Source of the DNA: Bog-473 sp963770645
GTDB taxonomy: Bacteria; Actinomycetota; Acidimicrobiia; Acidimicrobiales; RAAP-2
Reading direction: 5' to 3'
NCBI GenBank assembly: GCA_963770645.1
Contig: CAVYQL010000003.1
Coordinates: forward strand, 372,001-436,000
Length of the DNA stretch: 64,000 bases
The position numbers were made by a program, and so were the translations under genes. This document shows, piece after piece, positions 43,840 through 52,421 of this stretch (positions are counted from its first letter, which is position 1; every line of letters begins with the position of its first letter). Below the pieces are notes generated by a model. It saw nothing but the letters and a program-made list of their open reading frames with translations, did no database searches and was not told the origin of the DNA.

Positions 43840-45776
43840 GCGGAGCACCTCACCCCCGACCCGACCCGACCGGGCGTCGCGAACCGCAGATGCCCGGAAC
43901 CGCCCTGCCGATCGGCTTCACGGGTTCGATGCGGGTGCGCCTCCCCGTCTTCGCCCTGGTGGCCATCGGGACCGTCCTCATCGCCGTCATCCCGTTCCCC
44001 CATGACGCCCGCCGCGAGATCTCCATTGCCGGCGTCCTCTTCTTCGTCCTCGTCGCCGCCGCCTTCCTTGTCCCCTGGGAGCGCCTGCCCGACTGGGCGT
44101 GGCTCATCATCCCCATCGGCTACATCGCCGTCATCGCCATCATCCGCGACGCGCAGGGTGGTGCCGACTCGGGGCTCGTCGTCGTGTACCTGCTCCCCAT
44201 CGTGTGGCTGTCGCTCTACGGCCGGCGGCTTCACCTGCTCGCCGGCCTGTTCTGTATGGACTTGGCGCTCCTGGTGCCGCTGCTCATCGTCGGTTCGCCC
44301 AAGTACCCCACCCTCGAGTGGCGCCAGGTTGTGGTGATGGCCACCGTCACGACGCTCGTCGCCTCGACCGTCTACACGATGGTCTCGCGCGACCGCGCCT
44401 ACCTGAGCGACCTCGCCCAGCAATCTCGCATCGCGCGGCGCAACGCTCGTGAAGCCGACTATGCCCGTGATCGCCTCGAGACGCTGCTCCGGGCCGCCAC
44501 CGGCAGCGCAATCATGGGCGTGGACCCGGCCGGAACCGTGACGTTCTTCTCCGCCGGCGCGGAGCAGATGCTCGGCTACCGGGCGGCCGAAGTCGTGGGC
44601 ATCCGTTCCATCGCTGACTTCATCGACCCCGCTCAGATCGACCTGCGACGCCAGACCATCGACGCCATGCGCACTGCGCTCGAACCCATCGACGCTGAAG
44701 CGGCGGCGGAGGTTCCCTGGACCGCCACCCGCAAGGACGGCCAGCAGCGTCGCTGCGTGGTGCGCGTCCGCGCCCTGCCGGTCCCGTCAGGGGACGCCGG
44801 GTTCGACGACCTGGTGGACGATCCCGACGGTCTCGATGCCGACGCCGACCGCAGCTCGGGAACCCCCGATCGGAGCCGGTACGCCCGGGCCGAGCTCGAC
44901 GACGCCATGGCCCCGTCGAACGGCGGCTACGTGGTGGTGGCGATCGACGTGACCGAACGTGAAGAGCTGGCAGCCGACCGCGAGCGGCTCTTCGCCATCC
45001 AAAAGGAAGTGACGCAGTCACTCATCGAGCAGAACAACCGCTTGCGCGAGCTGACTCAGATGAAGGACGACGTCGTCGCCACCGTGTCGCACGAGCTGCG
45101 GACGCCGATCACGTCCATCAGGGGATTCGTCGAGCTCCTCCTCGACGCCTCCTCCGATCTGGGCGAGAGCCAGATCCGGATGCTCCAGACGATCGAGCGC
45201 AACGCCGAGCAACTCCAGCGCGTCGCCGAGGACCTCCTTGCCGACCCGGGCGCCGGGCGCGGCCTGCGGGTCTCTTTCGTCGGGCTCGACCTCCACCGCC
45301 TGGCCGAAGAGGCGGTCCACGCCATCCAGACCTCTGCCACGGTGGCGGGTGTGCACCTGATCCTGGAGCCGGGGGACGAGGTGCCGGTCTTCGGTGACCC
45401 GACCCGGCTGCACCAGCTGCTGGGCAATCTGCTCTCCAACGCGATCAAATTCTCGCCGCGCGGAGGGCGGGTCCAGGTGGTCGTCGACAACACCGACGCG
45501 TACGCCCGGGTCTCGGTGCACGACGAGGGGCCGGGCATCCCGCCGGGCGAGCGCGACCAGCTCTTCGAGCGCTTCTACCGGCTGGCTTCCTCCAACGAGG
45601 CGGGCGTACCGGGCACCGGGCTGGGCCTGGCGATCGCCAAGTCGGTGGCCGAGGCCCACGAAGGGTTCATGGACATCATTGACACGCCGGGCTGGTCGAC
45701 GACCTTCCGGGTCTTCTTGCCGTTGCGCACCACGGGCCGGGCCGAGTCCCAGAGCAACCGCGTCGCCACCTCGTAA
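43836..45776 (+). CDS. Membrane PAS-domain histidine kinase (second system)
   Basis: A 646-residue kinase. About six helices between residues 33 and 190 form a compact membrane sensor with short loops, and no large extracytoplasmic domain, so it probably senses the membrane or a small ligand. A PAS domain (about 215-380) with SAIMGVDPAGTVTFFSAGAEQMLGY follows, interrupted by an Asp-rich linker. The phosphoacceptor is His419 in ATVSHELRTPITS. The ATPase part has NLLSNAIKFS, DEGPGIPPG and GTGLGLAIAK. Its TAA stop is built into the terminator hairpin. Confidence 0.92.
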   Translation: MSGAPHPRPDPTGRREPQMPGTALPIGFTGSMRVRLPVFALVAIGTVLIAVIPFPHDARREISIAGVLFFVLVAAAFLVPWERLPDWAWLIIPIGYIAVIAIIRDAQGGADSGLVVVYLLPIVWLSLYGRRLHLLAGLFCMDLALLVPLLIVGSPKYPTLEWRQVVVMATVTTLVASTVYTMVSRDRAYLSDLAQQSRIARRNAREADYARDRLETLLRAATGSAIMGVDPAGTVTFFSAGAEQMLGYRAAEVVGIRSIADFIDPAQIDLRRQTIDAMRTALEPIDAEAAAEVPWTATRKDGQQRRCVVRVRALPVPSGDAGFDDLVDDPDGLDADADRSSGTPDRSRYARAELDDAMAPSNGGYVVVAIDVTEREELAADRERLFAIQKEVTQSLIEQNNRLRELTQMKDDVVATVSHELRTPITSIRGFVELLLDASSDLGESQIRMLQTIERNAEQLQRVAEDLLADPGAGRGLRVSFVGLDLHRLAEEAVHAIQTSATVAGVHLILEPGDEVPVFGDPTRLHQLLGNLLSNAIKFSPRGGRVQVVVDNTDAYARVSVHDEGPGIPPGERDQLFERFYRLASSNEAGVPGTGLGLAIAKSVAEAHEGFMDIIDTPGWSTTFRVFLPLRTTGRAESQSNRVATS

Positions 45777-45801
45777 GGGCGGGCCTTGAGGCCCGCCCTT
45801 A
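45774..45801. terminator. Bidirectional terminator hairpin
   Basis: TAAGGGCGGGCC (45774-45785) and GGCCCGCCCTTA (45790-45801) form a perfect 12-bp stem with a TTGA tetraloop. It includes the kinase stop codon and lies between the convergent kinase and ABC genes. The symmetric A and T ends allow it to work in both directions. Confidence 0.8.
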
Positions 45802-45828
45802 CCACGGCGTTCATGGAGTGCACGGCAT

Positions 45829-47628
45829 TCACGCCGCCAAGAACCCGCCCGACTGATGAGCCCAGAGGCGCCCGTAGACGCCGGCGCCACCCAATGAGAG
45901 CAGCTCGGCATGGGTTCCCTGCTCGACCACGCGGCCGCGGTCCATCACCACGATCCGGTCGAGCTTGGCGATGGTCGCCAGCCGGTGGGCCACGACCAAC
46001 GCCGTCGTGCCCTCCATCAGGTGCCACAGCGCCCCTTGCACCAATGACTCCGACTCGGAGTCGAGCGCGGAGGTCGCCTCGTCGAGGACGAGCACCCTGG
46101 CGCCCTTGGCCATCGCCTGCGCGATGGCGACCCGCTGGCGCTGCCCACCCGAGAGCTTGAGCCCGCGCTCGCCCACCATGGTGTCGTAGCCCTCGGACAA
46201 CCGCTCGACGAACTCGTCCACATACGCGGCCCGACCCACCGTGCGCACGAGATCCATGTCGACCCCGCCATCGAGGTCGAGCCCGTAACAGATGTTCTCC
46301 GCGATGGTCCGGTGCAGCATCTGGGGGTCCTGGGGGACGTACGCGATATGGCGACGCAGCGAGTGTTGTGTCACGTGCGCGATGTCCTGCCCGTCAATGG
46401 CGATGACGCCGCCGTCGCGATCAGCCAAGCGCAACAGCAGCTTGGTCAGCGTCGTCTTGCCCGAGCCCGAGGGGCCGACCAGCCCGACGTGCTCGCCGGG
46501 CTCGATGCGCAGGTCTAGCCCCTCGAACAGCGGCGCCCGGGCCTGGTATGCGAACCGCAGGTCGCGGAACTCGACCAGCCCGTTGGGCACCACCATTTCC
46601 GGTGCGCCGGGAACGTCGACGATGTCGGGGTCGGTGGCAGCAATGCCGGCGAACTTCGCACAGCGCCCGACGGCGCGAGACATGAGCCGGATGAACTCGA
46701 AGGACTCCTCCAGGCTGGTCCCGACGAAGGTCGCGTAGAACAGGATCAGGTAGACCACGCCCGCGGCCGCCACGTGGTGCAACGCCAGCACGATCCCCAC
46801 CGCGACCGCGGCCCAGTTGAAGAAGGCCATGGCCGACTCCATCTGAAGCCTGGTGGATGTGAAGACGCGCCGAGCCCGGAAGTCAGCCTTCAGAGAATCG
46901 CCCACCAGCGCGTCGACGTGGACCATCTCACGGCCCTCGGCTGCTTGGGACCTGACCGTCGTCAGGTTGGCAATGGTGTCCGCGATGACTCCCGTGGCGC
47001 GGGAGTGGGCGTCCGAGAAGTCCTTCTCGGCCGCGACGACCCGTCCCATTCGGCGATGCAGGACGCCGACGAAGACGGCGACGAGGCCGGCCATCACGAG
47101 CGCCACCGGCCAGGCCACGATGCCAAGGACGACGATCGCGCCGAGCGTCGTCACCGAGATCCGCAGGATCCCCCACACCATGGCGTCGATGAGCTCGACG
47201 AAGGCCCACGTCGAGGTCTCGAGCGTCGCGATGACCTCGCCCGAGGGCCGGTCGGTGTGCCAGGCGTGGCTGAGCCCGATCAGGTGCTCGTATCCGTTCG
47301 TGATGGCGCGACCAAAGGAGCGCAGGGTCGCGCCCCAGTTGAGCCAGCCACCGATGCGTCCGAACGCCGTGGCGGCAGCCAGCACGAGGGCGTAGCCCAC
47401 GATCAGTGGGGCGAAGTCGTGCCAGTTGCCTCCGTGGGGGCCCATGACGGCGATACGGCCCAAGAGCGAGGCAAAGATGAGCGGTGCCGCGACGGCGTTG
47501 GCCAGCGTGCCCAGCACGATGGCGGTGCAGCTGCCTGCGAACGCGAGGCGGTCGGGCTGCATCTGGCGCAGGCAGTAGGCCAGCGTCTCCTTGTTGGATG
47601 CGTTTGGGAAGAGGGTGCGGTCACCCAT
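45829..47628 (-). CDS. ABC exporter, fused membrane and ATPase domains
   Basis: A 599-residue half-transporter of the type IV exporter (MsbA/LmrA-like) group. Six helices lie in about 25-315. The ATPase domain has Walker A GPSGSGKTTLTKLLL, Q-loop YVPQDPQMLHR, signature LSGGQRQRVAIAQAMA, Walker B VLVLDEATSALDSES and the H-loop VVAHRLATI. It presumably works as a homodimer because no partner adjoins. Substrates of this group range from lipids to peptides and drugs; none is indicated here. ATG 47628 has GGAGAG five bases upstream. Confidence 0.92.
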   Translation of the reverse strand: MGDRTLFPNASNKETLAYCLRQMQPDRLAFAGSCTAIVLGTLANAVAAPLIFASLLGRIAVMGPHGGNWHDFAPLIVGYALVLAAATAFGRIGGWLNWGATLRSFGRAITNGYEHLIGLSHAWHTDRPSGEVIATLETSTWAFVELIDAMVWGILRISVTTLGAIVVLGIVAWPVALVMAGLVAVFVGVLHRRMGRVVAAEKDFSDAHSRATGVIADTIANLTTVRSQAAEGREMVHVDALVGDSLKADFRARRVFTSTRLQMESAMAFFNWAAVAVGIVLALHHVAAAGVVYLILFYATFVGTSLEESFEFIRLMSRAVGRCAKFAGIAATDPDIVDVPGAPEMVVPNGLVEFRDLRFAYQARAPLFEGLDLRIEPGEHVGLVGPSGSGKTTLTKLLLRLADRDGGVIAIDGQDIAHVTQHSLRRHIAYVPQDPQMLHRTIAENICYGLDLDGGVDMDLVRTVGRAAYVDEFVERLSEGYDTMVGERGLKLSGGQRQRVAIAQAMAKGARVLVLDEATSALDSESESLVQGALWHLMEGTTALVVAHRLATIAKLDRIVVMDRGRVVEQGTHAELLSLGGAGVYGRLWAHQSGGFLAA

Positions 47629-48030
47629 GGCTCTCTCCAGGTGTGAAGGTCGTGGTTGTGACGGAAGCCGCAGAGGCGGCTCGGGCGAAGCGCCGCCACG
47701 AGCTGTTCAGGCGGCGCAGATGGGTCGGGCGGTTCGCTGGCGCACGAAGGGCTTTCGCGCCGAGCGGTGGGCCTCGCGGCCCAGCGGAGTCGGGGCGATC
47801 AGCCCGCTTCGAGGTGTCGGGCCGGCGTCAGTGACCCGTAGGGCGGAAGGTGGGCCCGATGATCCGGGGCCTCCCACACACCACACCAACGGTGAAGGCG
47901 GGCGGCAGGGGCACATCGGCGCGCGCGCTCATGGGCCGACGCGTCATCTCTCCTGCCATCTCGTCACCTCATTTCCGTCTCGTGGTGCAACCCCGCCACG
48001 GTAGCCCATCGAGGCCCTCAGACGCGGAAA
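47629..48030. other. Non-coding gap upstream of the ABC exporter
   Basis: About 400 bases with no supported gene. A 63-codon plus-strand frame from about 47643 is Arg/Ala-rich with no recognisable domain. The promoter of the ABC exporter is expected in the right half. No strong hairpin is seen. Confidence 0.4.
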
Positions 48031-48066
48031 GACAATGAAAAAGACAATGAAAAAGACAATGAATTG
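48031..48066. repeat. Three tandem 12-base GACAATGAAAAA repeats
   Basis: GACAATGAAAAA occurs at 48031 and 48043, and GACAATGAATTG at 48055. It is an AT-rich island in GC-rich DNA. On the ruvB transcript (minus strand) it reads as T-runs (CATTGTCTTTTT) starting about 30 bases past the ruvB stop, so it may aid termination. It could also be a variable-number repeat. Confidence 0.8.
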
Positions 48067-48097
48067 GAGCGCGCCAGCGGGAGGACCAATCGACCGC

Positions 48098-49228
48098 TCA
48101 GAACAGCGGCTGCGTGTTCGTTGCGCTCGGTGGCGTGACCGGAGGGCCTTCGTACCCCAGATGGGCCCACGCCCGAGCCGTCGGCACCCGGCCCCGGGCG
48201 GTGCGCTGGATCAGGCCGCTTTGCAGCAGGAACGGCTCGTACGCATCCTCGATCGTGTCGGACTCCTCCCCCACGCACTGCGCCAGGGTCGTGAGCCCCA
48301 CCGGCTGTCCGCCGAAGCGGCCGCACAGGGTGGTGAGGATGGATCGGTCCACCTTGTCGAGGCCGAGCGCGTCGACCCCGAAGAGCTCGAGGCCCTCATT
48401 GGCCGTCGCGCCGTCGATGAAGCCCTCGCCGCGCACCTCGGCGAAGTCGCGCACCCGGCGCAGCAAGCGGTTGGCCACCCTGGGCGTGCCGCGGGACCGC
48501 TCTGAGATCCGGACCGCACCTTCCCGGTCGATCTGCACCTTCAAGATCCGGGCCGAGCGCTCCACGATGGACCGCAGGTCCGACGGGTCGTAGAGGTCGA
48601 GACGCCCGACGAACCCGAAGCGGTCCCGCAACGGACCAGAGACGAGGCCGGTGCGAGTCGTGGCACCAACCAGCGTGAACTTCGGGAGTTCCAGGCGGAT
48701 CGATCGTGCCGTCGGACCCTTGCCGATGAGGATGTCGAGACGGCCGTCCTCCATGGCGGAGTACAGCATCTCTTCGACCGAGCGGTGCAGTCGGTGGATC
48801 TCGTCGATGAAGAGCACGTCGCCGTCCTGCAGATCGGTCAGCAGGGCGGCGAGGTCGCCGGCCCGGGTCAGGACGGGGCCTGCCGTGATGCGGAACCCGG
48901 CGCCCATCTCGGCCGCCACGATCCCCGCCAACGAAGTCTTGCCGAGGCCGGGCGGCCCACCGAAGAGGATGTGGTCGACCGGCTGGTGCCGCTGCCGGGC
49001 CGCCTGCAGCACGATCCCGAGATGCTCGACCAGCTCCGGCTGTCCGACGAACTCGGTGAGCGTCCTCGGACGCAACCCGACTTCCTCGCGCTCCTCGTCG
49101 TTCGAGGAGGCGGCGGGGTCCACGACGCGCTGACCGGCGGGGTGCGCCTCGAACTCGTCGGCCGCGCTCGCAGCGCCGTCAGCCTCCGCGTCAAGGGCCA
49201 GGACCTCCCGGCGCGCTCGTGGGCTCAC
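48098..49228 (-). CDS. ruvB: Holliday junction branch-migration ATPase RuvB
   Basis: The hexameric motor of the RuvABC resolvasome. The 376-residue protein has RPRTLTEFVGQPELVEHL, Walker A GGPPGLGKTSLA, Walker B DGDVLFIDEIHRLHR, GATTRTGLVSGPLRDRFG and the C-terminal winged helix QPVGLTTLAQCVGEE. About 45 extra residues, acidic and disordered, precede the core. I chose GTG 49228, four bases past the ruvA stop. It is the last gene of ruvC-ruvA-ruvB. Confidence 0.95.
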   Translation of the reverse strand: MSPRARREVLALDAEADGAASAADEFEAHPAGQRVVDPAASSNDEEREEVGLRPRTLTEFVGQPELVEHLGIVLQAARQRHQPVDHILFGGPPGLGKTSLAGIVAAEMGAGFRITAGPVLTRAGDLAALLTDLQDGDVLFIDEIHRLHRSVEEMLYSAMEDGRLDILIGKGPTARSIRLELPKFTLVGATTRTGLVSGPLRDRFGFVGRLDLYDPSDLRSIVERSARILKVQIDREGAVRISERSRGTPRVANRLLRRVRDFAEVRGEGFIDGATANEGLELFGVDALGLDKVDRSILTTLCGRFGGQPVGLTTLAQCVGEESDTIEDAYEPFLLQSGLIQRTARGRVPTARAWAHLGYEGPPVTPPSATNTQPLF

Positions 49229-49232
49229 CGGC

Positions 49233-49868
49233 TCACCGGCTCGCCAGCTCGCGCAAGGCCAGGCGCAGCATCTCTTCCACGCCGACATCGTCGCGTAGGC
49301 CGTCGAGCGCACCGCGGATCTCGTCGGGGGCGTAGCCCAGCTCGCTCAACGCAGCGCGCGCTTCGGCCCGCGAGGTGCGGGTCCCCCGCACGGCTTCGCC
49401 GCCGTCGCCTCCCACCATCACGCCGACACGGTCCAAGGACAGGTCGGGCAGGTCCAGACGGCTCTTCAACTCGATGAGCAGCCGGGCCGCGGTCTTGCGA
49501 CCCACCCCCGGCACCGAGCACAACGTATCGAGATCGTCCTCCAGCACCGCAGTCGAGAGCGTCGCCGGCGACAGACTCGCCATGATGGCCAGCGCCAGCG
49601 CAGGCCCCACACCGTGGGAGGCCAGCAACACCTCGAAGCAGCGGCGCTCGTCGTCGTGCACGAAGCCGTAGAGCACGATGGCGTCCTCACGCACGTGTGT
49701 GTGCACGAACAGCGTCGCCTCCGTGCCCGCCGTGCCCGCTGAGCCCGCCACCAACGCAGCCGCCGTCGCAGGCGTCACCGTCACCCGGTAGCCCACGCCC
49801 GCCACATCGATGATCACCTCGCCCTCCCCCGTCCGGACCACCACGTGCCCGCGCAACAGACCGATCAC
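49233..49868 (-). CDS. ruvA: Holliday junction DNA-binding protein RuvA
   Basis: The tetrameric junction-binding subunit that recruits RuvB. The 211-residue protein begins MIGLLRGHVVV, has an OB-fold (about 1-68), two helix-hairpin-helix motifs (LASHGVGPALALAIM and LCSVPGVGRKTAARLL) and a C-terminal RuvB-contacting three-helix domain (ALSELGYAPDEIRGAL). Start is GTG 49868, ten bases after the ruvC stop. Normal for the family. Confidence 0.95.
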   Translation of the reverse strand: MIGLLRGHVVVRTGEGEVIIDVAGVGYRVTVTPATAAALVAGSAGTAGTEATLFVHTHVREDAIVLYGFVHDDERRCFEVLLASHGVGPALALAIMASLSPATLSTAVLEDDLDTLCSVPGVGRKTAARLLIELKSRLDLPDLSLDRVGVMVGGDGGEAVRGTRTSRAEARAALSELGYAPDEIRGALDGLRDDVGVEEMLRLALRELASR

Positions 49869-49878
49869 CGCACACTCC

Positions 49879-50403
49879 TCATCTCGAGACGTCCCTTCCG
49901 CTCAGCGCGGCGTCCACGGCGCGTCGCAGCGGCACCGTGGTCAGGTGACAGACCGCCAACGCCAGCGCGTCGGCCACGTCGGGTGGTCCGTCCACCGCAG
50001 CCAACCCGAGCACCTGGGCCACCATGCGCTGCACCTGCTCTTTGGTGGCGGCGCCGTAGCCGACCAAACCCTGCTTCACCTCATTGGCGGTGTACTGGGC
50101 CACCTCGCAGCCGGCCTCCGCCGCCGCCAACAACGCCAAGCCGCTGGCCTGGCCGACCGACATGGCCGTCTTCGCGTTGACCTGGAAGAAGACCCGCTCC
50201 ACCACCACCGCCTCGGGCACCAGCTCGGCCATGAGCGCCCGCAGCTCGATATGCAGCACCAGCAACCGCTCCGCCAGCGGCGCCGCCGGGTCGGTCTCGA
50301 GCACCCCGGCCGCCCTCGCCCGCAGCCGCGAGTCGCCCTCGCCCCGCCCGACCAACCCGTAGCCACAGCGGGACAGCCCAGGGTCGATGCCCAATACGAA
50401 CAT
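49879..50403 (-). CDS. ruvC: Holliday junction resolvase RuvC
   Basis: Cuts Holliday junctions symmetrically. The 174-residue protein carries the four catalytic acids: Asp7 in GIDPGLSRCGYG, Glu69 in VVVERVFF, and Asp142 and Asp145 in PPDVADALALAVCH. QVNAKTAMSVGQASG is the other hallmark. Start is ATG 50403. Order ruvC-ruvA-ruvB is the usual actinobacterial one, and yebC lies directly upstream. Confidence 0.95.
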   Translation of the reverse strand: MFVLGIDPGLSRCGYGLVGRGEGDSRLRARAAGVLETDPAAPLAERLLVLHIELRALMAELVPEAVVVERVFFQVNAKTAMSVGQASGLALLAAAEAGCEVAQYTANEVKQGLVGYGAATKEQVQRMVAQVLGLAAVDGPPDVADALALAVCHLTTVPLRRAVDAALSGRDVSR

Positions 50404-50495
50404 GCGTTCGTAGGTTAGTAGTGCGCGATGTGCAGGACGCGGATGTGGGCCTGGCCGCCGCGCCGGTGCTGCCGCGCCGATTCCGGCGGACCGGA

Positions 50496-51245
50496 TCAGC
50501 CCTCGAAGGCGGCGAGCACCTCGTCGGCGATGTCGGCGTTGGAGTGCACGGCCTGGACGTCGTCGTGGTCGTCAATCGCCTCGAGGAGGCGCAGCACCTT
50601 CTTCGCCTCGGCCTCGTCGGGGACCGGCACGAGCGTCGTGGGCTCGAGGCTGAGGTCGACCGACTCGGGCGTGATGCCGGCGTCGTCGAGGGCCTGGCGC
50701 ACCGAGTCGAGGTCGGCCGGGGCGGAGGTCACGACCCAGGCGCTGCCATTGGACGACATGTCCTCGGCGCCACCTTCCATGGCGATCTCCATGACCTTGT
50801 CCTCGTCTTGATCGAGCGGCACGGTCACGATGCCCTTGCGCTCGAACTGCCACGAGACGGCGCCGGGCTCGGCCATGTTGCCACCGTTGCGGCTGAACAC
50901 GTTGCGCATCTCGGCGCCGGTGCGATTGCGGTTGTCGCTCAGCGTCTCGACGATGATCGCCACGCCGCCGGGGCCGTAGCCCTCGTAGTTGATGGCCTCG
51001 TAGCGCACGCCCTCGAGGTCGCCGGTCCCGCGCTTGATCGCCTTCTCGATCGTGTCGAGCGGGACGCTCGCTGACCGTGCCTTCTGGTAGGCGGTGCGCA
51101 GGGTGGCGTTGGCCTCGAGGTCGCCGCCGCCCTCCCGCGCCGCAACCTCGACCAGCCGAATGCACTTGGCGAAGGTCTTGGCGCGGGCCTTGTCCTGGGC
51201 GCCCTTGCGGTATTTGGTGGTCGCCCACTTCGAGTGGCCCGACAT
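50496..51245 (-). CDS. yebC: YebC/PmpR-family protein (translation or transcription regulator)
   Basis: A 249-residue member of the YebC family, first described as DNA-binding regulators and more recently tied to translation of difficult sequences. MSGHSKWATTKYRKGAQDKARAKTF-type opening and YEGYGPGGVAIIVETLSDNRNRT are diagnostic (quoted here in part). Its place directly before ruvC is conserved across bacteria. Start is ATG 51245. It also follows pdxS-pdxT at a distance, as in mycobacteria, with accessory genes inserted. Confidence 0.94.
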   Translation of the reverse strand: MSGHSKWATTKYRKGAQDKARAKTFAKCIRLVEVAAREGGGDLEANATLRTAYQKARSASVPLDTIEKAIKRGTGDLEGVRYEAINYEGYGPGGVAIIVETLSDNRNRTGAEMRNVFSRNGGNMAEPGAVSWQFERKGIVTVPLDQDEDKVMEIAMEGGAEDMSSNGSAWVVTSAPADLDSVRQALDDAGITPESVDLSLEPTTLVPVPDEAEAKKVLRLLEAIDDHDDVQAVHSNADIADEVLAAFEG

Positions 51246-51356
51246 GTGCCTGTTCTCGCCTCTTCCCTGTCCTCACGCACCTGGCAGCGCCAGTGCCCCG
51301 GGTCTCTCGATTGTACCGAGCCTGGTCGGGGACGGGTCCAGGGAGGCGCGGCTTGG

Positions 51357-52217
51357 TCAGCCGACTGTTGGTGCAGGTGTCGCCGGCGTCGGCAGGTTGC
51401 GGGCGGTGGCGGGTGTGGTCGGCGTGGGCAGGTTGGGGTTGGGCATGAGCGGGGTGATCGGCGAGGTCGCCCGGGTCGGCGCGGTCGGCCGCGACGACCC
51501 GGGCGGGAGCGGTGGCGGCACAGAGGGAACGCTGGGTGCACCGGCCAACTGGAAGGGGACGCTGACCGCGTCGTCGACGACCACGTTGTAGCGACCGGAT
51601 AGAGCCTTTTGCCACTTGATGGTGCCATCGGGGCCACCCGAGAGCGCTTCGTATCCCATCCAGGTTCCCTCGGCCTTGATTGTGGCGTGCGCGCCAAGGT
51701 GGACGCCCCAAAACAGGGGGCAGCTGAAGATCTCCTTCCCCGGGTACACGTCGAGGCCGTAGGCGTTGGCGACCACGCCCGAGAGCACACCGCACGGACC
51801 GATGGTCAGGGCGCGGCGGAGCGGCGGGATGCTCTGCTCCGACTGACCGCACGCCGTGTCGCCGCTGTTGGCCACGCTCACTTCGTAGGTGACGGTTTGG
51901 CCGATCGGGAAGGGGTCTTTGGCGATGGACACGCGCAGGGTGATGTGCCGCGCGCTGCAGCCCTCGAAGGCGACGTGCGCCGACCGGGTGATCACGCCGC
52001 CTGCCGTGGAGACAGGCGGCTGGGTGGGGAACGTCGTCGGGGGTGCCGTGGGTGGAGCTCCGTTAGCGGCTGCCGCTTCTGCCGCGATCGCGGGAACGAG
52101 GGCGGACAGCCCGAGGGCGGCGACGGCAGCCGTGACGGCAACCGCGACAGCAACCGTGACGGCAGCACGGACGGCAGCCCTGGCAGCCCGAGAAGCACCA
52201 GCGGGAATGCGTCGCAT
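51357..52217 (-). CDS. Secreted or surface protein of unknown function
   Basis: A 286-residue protein from ATG 52217, preceded by GAGAG. The N terminus is an unusual Ala/Val-rich signal or anchor (VRAAVTVAVAVAVTAAVAALG). The middle (about 75-230) is a beta-rich domain with TVTYEVSVANSGDTACGQ, resembling DUF11-like or CARDB-like surface folds, and four Cys that could form two disulfides. The last 50 residues are a Pro/Thr/Ala tail suited to wall spanning. I do not recognise a family. It diverges from the hydrolase gene by about 200 bases. Confidence 0.65.
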   Translation of the reverse strand: MRRIPAGASRAARAAVRAAVTVAVAVAVTAAVAALGLSALVPAIAAEAAAANGAPPTAPPTTFPTQPPVSTAGGVITRSAHVAFEGCSARHITLRVSIAKDPFPIGQTVTYEVSVANSGDTACGQSEQSIPPLRRALTIGPCGVLSGVVANAYGLDVYPGKEIFSCPLFWGVHLGAHATIKAEGTWMGYEALSGGPDGTIKWQKALSGRYNVVVDDAVSVPFQLAGAPSVPSVPPPLPPGSSRPTAPTRATSPITPLMPNPNLPTPTTPATARNLPTPATPAPTVG

Positions 52218-52421
52218 GCCAGTGAGACTCTCTCGCTGCCTGAATGGTTCGATTCGTGCCTCGTCGGGGTTGGGGCGACGGCGGGGTGGGCTAGGACGGT
52301 GTCGCCGCGCCGGGGCCTTCAACACCCAATCGAGTCGTGAAACCCATATTTCCCTTGGTGTAGGGGTGGACGTCGTGTGCCAGTCGATTTTACCGGAGGG
52401 TGCCGCGTACGCTGCAAGCTC

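Noticed and set aside
47643..47834. 63-codon plus-strand frame (Arg/Ala-rich) before ruvB
   Set aside because: No ribosome site, no domain and composition typical of off-frame reads.
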